A DNA stretch of 64,000 nt, from positions 62,001-126,000 of the forward strand of contig CM008199.1 of assembly GCA_002270565.1 (NCBI GenBank). Direction: 5' to 3'. This DNA is from Stenocarpella maydis (taxonomy: Eukaryota; Ascomycota; Sordariomycetes; Diaporthales; Diaporthaceae). The translations under genes and the position numbers were made by a program. How positions within the stretch are numbered: position 1 is the stretch's first letter; every line of letters starts with the position of its first letter. The notes beneath the pieces are model-generated. The model worked only from the letters and a program-made list of their open reading frames with translations. It had not been told where the DNA came from and ran no database searches. Shown here piece by piece: positions 32,801-43,900 of the stretch.

Positions 32801-33239
32801 AATAAAATATGCTGTATATATGCCCAGACTTCGGTAGTATATACACGTTATCTATTAAGTAAGATTAATAGGTAATTGTAACAAGCATCCTTCGGCGGGC
32901 CTTTTATCTTAATTGTTATCTTTTTAAGATAAAAGAGGAAATACTATAGGTAGAAAGTGATGGTTACATCCGTAGAATAAAGTTCTTAACTTTATTAATT
33001 AATAATTCGAATCTCTTGTTTTCTGCCGGCTCCCCCCCCCCTCAGCCTAGAGCCGCCTTCGTGGCCGAAGTAGAAGTCGGGCTGCTCTGTCGCCTGACGT
33101 AGTTGCTAGGATTCATAAAACAAATTTTCGTGGTTGTATAACCTAATATCTTTTTCGAATTACTGAATCTATCTTGAATTTTCGAAAATATATACAAATC
33201 GGGAGCAAAGGTCGATAAAGTTCAAGGCTTTTAATTTAA

Positions 33240-33962
<723 letters not shown>

Positions 33963-33991
33963 TATATAATAATAATACTTTTTTCTGGAAT

Positions 33992-34990
33992 GTGGCGCCA
34001 ACAAAAAAGTTAGTGCCACATTCTTTATATTGTTCTAGTTTTTATTACTTCTCTTTATTATTCGTAGGCTATGTACCGAACAAGGTAAGCAATAATCTAC
34101 GGATAAGGAAATTTTTATTCTCTTCGCAGTCTATAGCTTTTGGTGGTTTTCTTAAAAAAATATCATTTAGTTCAGAGCACTTTAAAAGGGATATATCTCT
34201 TGGATATATTCGTAAATTTGGTATTAAAACATACGAAAGCCCAGCTACACAGGAATCTCGTGAATTAATTCGTAAAGATAATAATGGTAAAATAGGAGTT
34301 TACTGTTGATTTAATAACGTTAATGGTAAATTTTATATCGGTAGTGGAGACCCTTTATATGTGAGATTAAGTGATTACTACCAAGACTGGTATTATCTTG
34401 CTCGTAGTAGCACATATATAGTTAGAGCTCTTTCAAAGCATGGGATGGGTAATTTCTCTTTAGTTATTCTAGAGTATTGCACTTCAGAAGATCTTATACA
34501 TTGCGAACAAAAATGAATTGATTTACTGAAACCTGATTATAACCTTAACCCACTAGGAGGAAACTCTAAGGGTTATAAACATACACCTGAAAGCATAGAA
34601 AAAACACGTAGTCAAGTTTTAGGTAGAAAACATGGCGATCAAGTTAAGAAAGCTATGAGTGAGTCTCGTAAGGGTATTAATAATAACTTTTATGGTAAAA
34701 AACACTCTACCGAAACTTTAGATCCGCGCTGCGCGCGGATCATCCCCTCCGGGGAAGATCTTTTTAGAAATATTGCGTTGAATAGAACCAAACTTTCAAA
34801 GGTAGGGGTTGAAGTAGAAATTACAGATCTTGATACTAAACTAACTACAACATATGAATCTATTCGTAAGGCTGCTTCTGCTATTAATTCTGACATTAAA
34901 TCTTTATCTCGTAGGGAAAAATCTCAATTAGAAAAAGGTATTAACACGCCTTACAGGGGTAGATATATGATAGTTTTTAAAAGGTTTTAG
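33992..34990 (+). CDS. GIY-YIG endonuclease directly behind atp9
   Basis: Starts 29 bp after the atp9 stop. Motif GVYCWF then YIGSGDPLYVRL (about 34296-34360), with both tyrosines; HCEQKWIDLLKPDYNLNP; NUMOD3 region (GYKHTPESIEKTR); then a NUMOD1/IENR1 unit to the end. TGA as Trp. An in-frame GC hairpin insertion (34722-34760, GATCCGCGCTGCGCGCGGATC plus CCCCTCCGGGG) adds about 13 codons without breaking the frame. Probably still functional. Confidence 0.8.
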
Positions 34991-35046
34991 TATCGACTTA
35001 CTTTGTAACATGCTAAGCTTAAGATTTTGGCTTTTGTTTTTTTTTT

Positions 35047-35091
35047 CTTTTTGCATTAATGATGGCATTCTTACTTTTATATGTTGCTTAA
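35047..35091 (+). pseudogene. displaced atp9 3' end, copy 2 (intronless)
   Basis: Reads LFALMMAFLLLYVA and TAA without the intron that splits the functional gene at this place. It follows the GIY-YIG gene and has no upstream atp9 codons. Interpreted as a former end of atp9. Confidence 0.85.
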
Positions 35092-36470
35092 ATTTATCGG
35101 ATCTTTCTAAAAATTCGCCCAAGGGAGTTAATGTATGGCTCCCTCTAAATTTACCTAGCTTGGTCCTATCGTATACTTCGTTAACTGGGATTGGCAATAT
35201 AGGTAATAAAAAAAGACCTTACATTAAGGGTGACGTTATACAGCTGGATATAAGACGTAGTTACAGCTCGGCCGGTACTTCTTCTTTAGGTAATAATAAA
35301 GAAATTAAGGTTTTTGATGTTAAGAGAAATACAACTACTATTTATTTGTCTGTTAATAAAGCTGCATCTAACCTTAAGGTTGATGTCAAATCTCTTAATA
35401 GTCATATTTTATCTAAAAGTCTCTTAGGGTTAGATACATTATATAAAGATCAGTATTTAGTAACTGTTGAATTGTCTAAATCTGAAAAGTTCTCTGGTTC
35501 TATCGGGTCTGGTGCTTCAACATATATAAATTTAAATACTTTAACATTAAACAAATTGTTTGCTTATTATCCAGATAAAAAAACAATAGCTTATGTTTTT
35601 GATAATATTGTAGAGGCTTGTCGTACATTAGCACCTATAAGAAGTCGTAAATTTACGGATTCCGAATTAGGGAAGAAAAAAATGTACAATTTATTTTACG
35701 AGTTATAAATAAAGGAGTATTAACTAGAACAGAGCTAGGGCAGTTTTATTTGTTTAAAAATCCAGGATATTCTTCTTGCTTAGCTGTCGTTGTTTGAGGT
35801 TTAAACTTATGTAATACTGTCGGGCCAGTTATTAGCAAAGAGGAGCGTAGTATTATAAAGCTACCTAATTATCAATATGGTGTTATTATTGGAGTTATTT
35901 TATCAGACGGAACTTTTAATATCACAAACCGTAGTTTAAATGTAAGTCCTTCGGCGCGTTTAAAATAGTCTTTAAGTAAATCTGAGTATGTTTGGTTTGT
36001 GTTTTCTCAATTAGCTCACTATTGTTCTAGTTGACCTTATCTAGTTAAAGGGGGAAAGGGCTGGAACTAAGACTATGGCTTTAGAGTTTTATACAAGAGC
36101 TTTACCTTGTATAAAAGAAATTTATTCGATGTTTTATATTAATGGTTATAAAATTATTCCTGAAAATATCTATGAAATTCTAACACCAGTAGCACTAGCG
36201 CACCTGATTATGGGGGGGGGGGGGGGGGGATGGTTCCGCTAGAGAATATGGTTTAACTTTTTGTACCGACTGTTATATATTATCAGATGTAGTTAGATTA
36301 ATTAATGTTTTAATTTTACGTTATGGTTTAGATTGTACATTACAAAAGAAAAGGGATAATCAATATAGAATATATATTAGATCAAGTAGCATGCCTTTAC
36401 TTAGGTCTATTGTAACACCTTATATGCATTGTTCTATGTTGTATAAACTAGGTGTAAGTAAGGATTGTTA
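35092..36470 (+). pseudogene. broken NUMOD-LAGLIDADG_2 endonuclease behind atp9 tail 2
   Basis: First part (to TAA 35706-35708) has NUMOD-like units (IKVFDVKRNTTTIYLSVNKAA; AYVFDNIVEACRTL). After a frameshift it continues as a LAGLIDADG_2 enzyme (GVIIGVILSDGTF, about 35880), a TAG at about 35968, and LAHLIM followed by 18 G in a row at 36212-36229 where GDG is expected, then more homologous sequence to about 36470. At least three lesions. Its domain order matches the intact ORF at 12511-13404. Confidence 0.7.
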
Positions 36471-36606
36471 ATTTTCCATTAGCTAGTTGCAGTTAATTTT
36501 AGGGGGACCCGATTTTGCTAGTACTAGTAGGTTGTGCCGTAACATTATAACTTTCAAACTGTAATATTATAATGAAGTATGGTGGTATTCAAAACATACA
36601 ACCTGG

Positions 36607-37170
36607 TGAAACAACTGGACTTTTGCATTAATCCAAAGAGGGGTTTTAGGAGCCTCTCTTAGAAGGTTAATAAAAGTTTAGGATAAACCCTAAGCTAGTT
36701 TGTTTGCTATGATTTGCATAATAGCTATACAAGCAAGATTCTCAAATTGCGGGGATACCCTAAAGATTAAGTAACCAACTATATCTTCCTTCGGACCCTC
36801 AGGGACGAAGGTCCCCTCGGGAATAAATAGTTATAGGGCGCAGGTAATGACTAGCGGTACGGTAAAATCACTTAATATGTAGGAAACTTAAATGGGCAAT
36901 CCGCAGCCAAGTACATAAACTTTGGCCCAGGTGGGCAAAGGTCTGTATGCAGTTCAACGACTAGACGGGAGTCGGCTAGATAATATCTAGCTTAAGATAT
37001 AGTATGGCCCTGTATGAAAATACATACCTTAAATTGTAACGATGTTTTGACTAAAGGTTACTTTATTTGTAATACATTCTATATTTTGAGGGTGGGATAA
37101 GATCGCCTTGTATTCTATATGATACGAAGATCCCACACGGATGGCTTTTTTACTTTTATACGTTGCTTAA
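36607..37170 (+). pseudogene. displaced atp9 3' end with intron, copy 3
   Basis: 36607-36629 resembles the end of exon 1 (GAA...ACTGGACTTTTGCATT) but lacks one base relative to the gene. A group I intron follows at 36630-37139 (core AATTGCGGGGATACCC, GCAATCCGCAGCCAAG, ACGACTAGACGG, TTAAGATATAG), then exon 2 at 37140-37170 (MAFLLLYVA, TAA). It is a paralogue of 33430-33962 with many differences, including a GC-rich insertion at about 36787-36822. Confidence 0.8.
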
Positions 37171-37250
37171 ATAATAAGGAATATTAGCCTCTCAGCCATA
37201 CTTCGTTGCCCAAGTAGCTGGACCTCGGCCTGACTGGTCATCCTTCTAAT

Positions 37251-37302
37251 CCTAGCTTGCTACTCCTCAACAAGTTGAGGAGTAGCAAGCTAGGAGGGGA
37301 TA
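37251..37302. repeat. TAGCTTGCTACTCC palindrome, copy 2
   Basis: CCTAGCTTGCTACTCCTCAA and its inverse around a CAAG centre. Other copies are at 17599-17650 and 37774-37826. Confidence 0.9.
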
Positions 37303-37347
37303 AAGGAGAAGTCAGTATGGAGGGGGGATATTACACTATCTCCCTAA

Positions 37348-37432
37348 AGGAAACTTCCTTTATTGGTAAGAAGGGCTGAGCTGTAAACTCAGTAGCTATA
37401 TGCTTCTAAGAGTTCGAATCTCTTGTTTCCTA
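37348..37432 (+). tRNA. trnY: tRNA-Tyr (anticodon GUA)
   Basis: Acceptor AGGAAAC/GTTTCCT, anticodon stem CTGAG/CTCAG with loop CTGTAAA, a long variable arm (TAGCTATATGCTTCTA) and T loop TTCGAAT. Confidence 0.92.
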
Positions 37433-37559
37433 TGCGGCTTCCTTTAATTTCTTTCGACGTAAAGGTTGGGCGAGTTCTAGTAGGGTTGTCTCTTAAATAG
37501 GTATAACCTTCTCCTCTCTTCAGCCTGATTTCGTAAGAAGTCAGGATGGCAGTCAGTAT

Positions 37560-37630
37560 GCCTTTATAGCTCAACGGTAGAGCTCGGTACTGTTAATACT
37601 GAGATAGATGTTCGACTCATCTTAAGGGCT
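37560..37630 (+). tRNA. trnN: tRNA-Asn (anticodon GUU)
   Basis: Acceptor GCCTTTA/TAAGGGC, D arm AGCTCAACGGTAGAGCT, anticodon stem CGGTA/TACTG with loop CTGTTAA, T loop TTCGACT. Confidence 0.92.
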
Positions 37631-37999
37631 AATGATAGTTACATTGTTTACATCTGCTATGCGTCTTTCGTATATTTTTTTTTATTAAGATGGAGGCATA
37701 CTTCGTCAGCAGACTCGCTTCGCAGAAGTACCTCCCCGAATACTTCTGCGAGTCGGACAGACTGGGTGTAATTCTCCTAGCTTGCTACTCCTCAACAAGT
37801 TGAGGAGTAGCAAGCTAGGAGGGGATTAGAAGGATGGCAGTTAGGAAAACTCGTTCTTTATAAATAAAATATAGAAATAGCTTAGTTTAAGTAAGCAACG
37901 AATTATTATTTTAATTATCCTTTTCATTTTTTATGCTTAGTAATAATTTATACTAAGAAACTATAAATCAAACTAACTGTTTTTTTTTTACTATTGTAA
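37631..37999. other. spacer before cox3, palindromes
   Basis: Contains the third TAGCTTGCTACTCC palindrome (37774-37826) and GCAGAAGTA/TACTTCTGC inverted repeats (about 37720-37750). No gene was seen. Confidence 0.6.
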
Positions 38000-40900
38000 G
38001 TGACAAACTTAATAAGAAGTAATTTTCAAGATCATCCATTTCATTTAGTAAGTCCATCTCCTTGACCTGTCGTTGTTTGGGAAACAACTATTGTGGGTTT
38101 AAACTATCAAACTCCGGGGACCTCCTAAAGCTTATGATTCCAAGCGGTAGCCGAAGGGCTACAAGTGGCTGAACTAACTACTCAGGTAAGGAAATAACTC
38201 ATGAGATTTGTGAAAACAAAATGGACAATCGCGGATCTAAGTCAGTAATAAAGATAATTGTTACTGTAAAAGAGCAACGAGTATACGGTAGTTAATGTGT
38301 TCTTTTTAAGATTTATGAATAAAATATATTAAAATAAAATAGCTAATATAATTAAGATAGTAGATTATTAAAAACACCACGTTTAAGATGTATTCTAAGA
38401 AATCTCGAAAGAGACTAAGGTAAGTAAATTTACCTGGTATCCAATTTAGCCTTTTTTGGTTTAAACTAGATACTTCTTTAAATAATACCCGCCTAAGAGA
38501 TCGACAATAGTTAATTTTAATAACCTAATTAGGTTATATACGACTCAAGCTAATATACGAAAACTAAACCCCTGATTTATCTCAGGGTTTACTGATGCAG
38601 AGGGTAGTTTTTTACTAGAAATCAGACGAGATTCAACTTGCCGTGCTGGTTGATTAATAGTCGCTAGATTTTCAATTACCCTTCATCAAAGAGATTTAGA
38701 ATTGTTACAAAGAATTCAAGCATATTTTGGTGGAGCAGGTCGAATAAGCACTGGAGGAAGAGAGACACTATCTTACAAGATTAATTCGCACTCGGAGATT
38801 AAAGAATGAGTACTACCTCATTTTGATAAATATCCTCTTATAACTGAGAAACAAGCCGACTATCTTTTATTCAGAGAGGCAGTAAAGCTGGTTTCTAAAA
38901 AGGTTCATTTAACCACTGAAGGGATCAGTAATATAGTAGGAATTAGAGCTTCATTGAATAAGGGGTTAACTCCTGCTTTAAAAGAAGCTTTCCCTAACTG
39001 TGTTCCTAGCCCTAGGCCATCGATTGAGGATTTGGAAATTAAACACCCAGAGTGAGTTGCAGGGTTTACTTCAGGAGAGGGAAGTTTTATAGTTAGTGTT
39101 GTAGTAAGGGACGGGTATAAATCTGGAGGTTTAGTAACATTAAGATTTTCCGTAACTCAACATTCCCGTTGTTCACAACTAATGGAGAATCTTTCAGTTT
39201 ATTTCGGTTGCGGTAAATACTATGCAGTAAAGAATCGCGATTACGGAGAATTTAGAGTCCATAGATTCTCTGATATAGTCGAAAAGATTATACCTTTCTT
39301 TCAAACTAACCACATTGAAGGTATAAAGGGGGCAGATTTTAGGGATTTCTGTAAAATAGCTGATTTAATGCAAAATCAAAAGAAGCACTTAACTAAAGAG
39401 GGGATAGAAGAAATTAGGCTAATAAAACAGAGCATGAACAAAGGCAGAGTAAACGGAGGCGTGAAGTAGCGGTATTCACCGCTCCCCCTCAATATTTTTG
39501 GAGCTTGCGCCCTCCATTAATACCTCAAGACCGAAAGATTTAATTTAATTGGCTCTCTCCCACCGGCTAGCGTAGCCGGGGTTATCGGACTAGCGAAAGC
39601 AGTCTTTTCTCTCTCAACTAAGAATAAAATTTAAGAGACTTATATATTCTTCCAGTGTTTATATTTAGGTTTTTAGTGACAATTGCAATATGCTTAATTC
39701 TTCTTCTTTTCTAGTCTAGTTTAGAATTTCTTTATTACCTACCGTGTTTAATGCTAGTTGTTTGATACTTTGGTAAAATATATTAAAGAATAGCCTCGTT
39801 ATACACAAGTATTTGTTTATTAAACTTAACTACTAGTGCTGCATTATCTATGCATAATTTTAGTAATAGTTATTATTTCTTTTACATAGCTTTAATATTA
39901 GTAGTATCAGCTATGTCATTTTGATGTGCGCCGAAAGGGTGTTAAGAAAGCAGAGGCTTGCAACCTCCTACTGATAGATCCGGATTGTCAGTACCCCTTA
40001 TGCGAGCAGTGGATTTTCCTAATAAGTACTCACTGTGTAAGCATCGCAGTAATAGGCACGAGCCGCAGTCTAGGACGCTCTAGAACCTGCAGGACAGGAT
40101 AGGTCATCCCATCTCTCGTGCTTGGGGAATGTGTCTACGACTAGGTTAACAAACTTGATACCGAGAAAGCGGCATATAGACAGGCTGGAGAGGCTCGCAG
40201 CGGACAGTCCCTCTCTATGATAAATCCTTGTCCGATGATCAAAGCGTTCAAGGCATATCCAAACTCATTTATCACGCGACTTCTAGCAGATTTAATCTTG
40301 GCAAGGGTCTAAGGACAAAACGCAAATCCCAGCGCGCACCTAATAGATTAATCTATTAGGTGCACGCTGGGCAAAATTTCTTAAACACTACTACGGGACG
40401 TAACCGCCTCTTAACAATGCGGGCACGGAGTCCTCCAAGTAGAGGAGTCGACGAAAGAAGACACCGACCAGAACTCGAAGGAGGACATCTTAACCTAGAT
40501 AGAAATAAGCTAATCTCCTTCGCCAAACTTTTCTTGTCAAAGATGGGTCAATCGAATAGTAATTAGACTTTGGCTACCGAGGTGTGAGCAGTCCAGTCAC
40601 AATGTCTAGGGCTTAGGATTGGGAGAGGGACTGGACGCCTCTCGATTTATCAACTATCCTACTCCCGTAGGCCTAAACTCACATACGCCACTAAGCCTGA
40701 CACGAAAGTTCCCCACTCCGAAAACGAGTTAAGCTGAAGTAACATCAACTAGGGGGGGGTATAATTTCTCGCTATTTGTCGTTGCGATTAGATTAGTGGA
40801 CAGCTATCGATATCAGGAATAACCAGCTTGTCACCTGGTCGAAAGTTTCACTTTCTTAAATACAAGCAATTGGGCATATTCCAAAATATACAGGTTATTT

Positions 40901-43900
40901 GGAGAGCCGTATGACGGGAAACTGTCAAGTACGGTTCGGAGGGCAGGGTAACCAATCCACTGACCCCTACTTAGAGATATTATATCAGAGAGTACCGCAC
41001 CAATCCGAAAAAGTATCTGTGGCTTTTTTCGGTCTTTATACAATTTATCTACAGCTAGAGCTATTACAAATGAAGATGTAAGGCAAGCATTGAGTATTCA
41101 TAAATTAAATTCTAATTCTTATAGTCATTATGTAGACAATTCAGAGAACTTCGGGTATTACTTAGCAGGTTTACTGGAAGGTGATGGTCATATATCTATT
41201 CCAGCTTTATTTAAAAACTCTAAATCAACTAGAGTTTTTAATCCTAGAATAGTATTTACATCCCACATTAATAATTTAGGTTTATACGCTTTTATCCAAG
41301 CTGAATTAGGTAACAAAGGGCGTTTCCAAATTACAGGAACAAATACACTTCGTTATATTATAGGTGATTTAAAAGGTATTGAAACTTTAATAAATTTAAT
41401 GCATGGAAAATTTAGAACACCTAAAAACCAAACATTTAATAATTTAATTGCAATAATAAATGATAAGTGTTCTTTAAGTATACCTGAAAGTTTATTAGAT
41501 ACTTCGGATTTTTATAATAATAGTTGACTAACCGGGTTTACAGAATCCGATGGTTACTTTGGAATAAAATATGTTGAAGGGAAATCTAAATCAGGTGTAA
41601 TTAAAAGAGCTCGTAGTGAGCACGTTACTCTTAAATATAGATTAGATCAACGTGCATATGATAGACCTACATCTTTATCAATGTTACCTTTTATGGAAAA
41701 GTTAGCAATATTTTTAAATTGTCCTGTAAAAACGTATTGTAGTAATAAGACAAAGACAGAAGTATTATCTCTAACTGTGTCTGCTATAGGTAAATTAGAA
41801 CCTCTAGTTAACTATTTTGACAAATATCCTTTAATAGGGGACAAACATAATGATTATAAGAAATGAAGGGTTGTGTATGATATGATGATAGCCAAAGATC
41901 ATCTTTCACCAGAAGGGAGACTCAAAATTAAATCTTTAATAGCTTAGTTTGCAGCTAACCAGGTATAAGGACAGCCAGCCTTCTACATAGATCACCTATT
42001 TATCTGTGCTCTCTTTAAATTTGACTATATGCTGGAAACTCTTATAATAATAAGACAATCAGCAGGAAACCAACGGACGGATAATTATCCAAGTAGGATC
42101 CTCAGAGACTATATGTAAAAGATTTATGCGTTAAATAATATAACCCATTAGTTAAGATATAGTCCAAACAATATAGTGATATATTGATTAATAATTCTTT
42201 TATTGACATTTTTAGGTGACCATACGAAAAATAAACAATGTTTAAAACTATCTTATCTTAATATTAGATTACCTATACAAAACAACCGGCTTTCTAATAA
42301 ATTACTATTCACAGGAGTGGCAGGAAATTCCTTACACACCTTGAATTCGGGGATGAGCTATGTAACGTTTTCAGCTAGAAAACTTCACACTAGTGGATCT
42401 AATCAATTAGGATATTACTTAGCTGGTTTAATAGAAGGTGACGGGTCAATCATTTTGAGAAAAGGGGAAAGAGAAAAGACTTCTCCAAAAATAGTTTTTA
42501 CTTTTGCTGAGAGAGAAGTAGCTATGTATGAAAGATTGCAACAAATTCTTAATACAGGGGCTATCAATATAGATAAAAAGGAAAATGGAGTCGTAGGTAG
42601 ATATAGTATAACTAATGCCAATGCAGTTATTAGTGTGATTAATCTAGTTAATGGTAAATTCCGTACTCCAAAGATCCAAGCTCTGTATAAAGCAATAGAC
42701 AATCTTAATAAATGGCGTAATGCTAATATAATTAAATTACCGTTAGATTCAAGTAGTTTAGATTCTAATGCATGGTTAGCAGGATTCATTGATACAGATG
42801 GCCATTTCTCTATAAAATTAACAGGTAGTTACGGATCGGATGAATCCGAAACTCGAGGAAGAGTACAATGTGTATTCTCCATTAACCAAAGTGAGCTTAA
42901 TAGAGTAACGAGGGAATCTAATGTTCCTTTTATGACAAAGGTGGCAGAATTTTTCCAGGTTAATTTGTTACACAAAATAGAGAAAGCTTCGGTTTCAAGA
43001 GGGTCAGCTAATACAATTAGTTTTTTTGCTCAATCTGATCGTAAACATTATATTATAACTACTTATTTAAGTATATTCCCTCTAATGTCTAGCAAACGTC
43101 TTAACTATTTAGCTTTTTTCAAAGGTTTATCTTATTTAGGTAAACGGTTAACTAAGGAAGAGATACTTGAGATAAGAGCTATAAAAATTTCTATGAACAA
43201 AAATCGTACTTATTACAATTGAGATCATTTGAACAATTTTTATAGTTAGTAGTATTTAACTGTTTAGTATTTTAAATTTCTAGATTGGTACTCTTTAGCC
43301 TAATAGGCTAAAGTCAACTGTCATTTTTGACTTTTTTAGGTGACCATACTTTGGCAGTGCAGAAAGGATTAAATTTAGGAGTTATTGTGCGCCGTTGAAT
43401 TTGTGGTAGGTATGGGTCTACAAATAGACCTGGACATTATTCCAATATGTCCCCGGCAACAAGATTAGGTAAGAGAGAAAATCTCAAGCTGAACTTAGCA
43501 TTCTTTGTAAAGGTAATGAAAGACCAAACCGAATACGTCCTATATTATCGAGCCGAGGTCCCTACGAGTAAAGATAGACCTCTTGAATTCCATCTACCAG
43601 GTGCCTCATACCTAAGGGCTGCGTCTCGTTCGGGACAGGACGTATGAAACGAACTAATTTATAGAATAACTGAATTAGTTGGGAATCGTGTAAACCAGGA
43701 TAGAATATCTATTCAGAACGTAGAGAGTGGAAACTCTAAGGGGATCATAAAACCCACAACAGATACTACGGGATTGCCTAAAGTCCTTAGGGGCCAAGGT
43801 AACAGAGGAATCATAGTACCGTTCAGCCCTCCTATGGTAACAAGCCGGAAGGAGAACAAGAAGGGAAGGGTTCCAGTATATGGTTTTCGTAGGTTGTCAT

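Larger units (their letters stand above)
41093..43329 (+). mobile_element. composite group I intron cox3-i3
   Basis: Holds endonuclease ORF1 (to 41947), a group I core (AATCAGCAGGAAACC at about 42057, ATCCTCAGAGACTATA at about 42099, TTAAGATATAGTCC at about 42154), a possible 3' end at about 42207, a 21-nt exon copy (TFLGDHT, about 42208-42228) fused to ORF2, and the real downstream exon that again begins TFLGDHT at 43330. No core follows ORF2. Confidence 0.72.

Noticed and set aside
42415..42789. Minus-strand open frame opposite the cox3-i3 ORF2
   Set aside because: Shadow of a well-supported LAGLIDADG gene on the plus strand.
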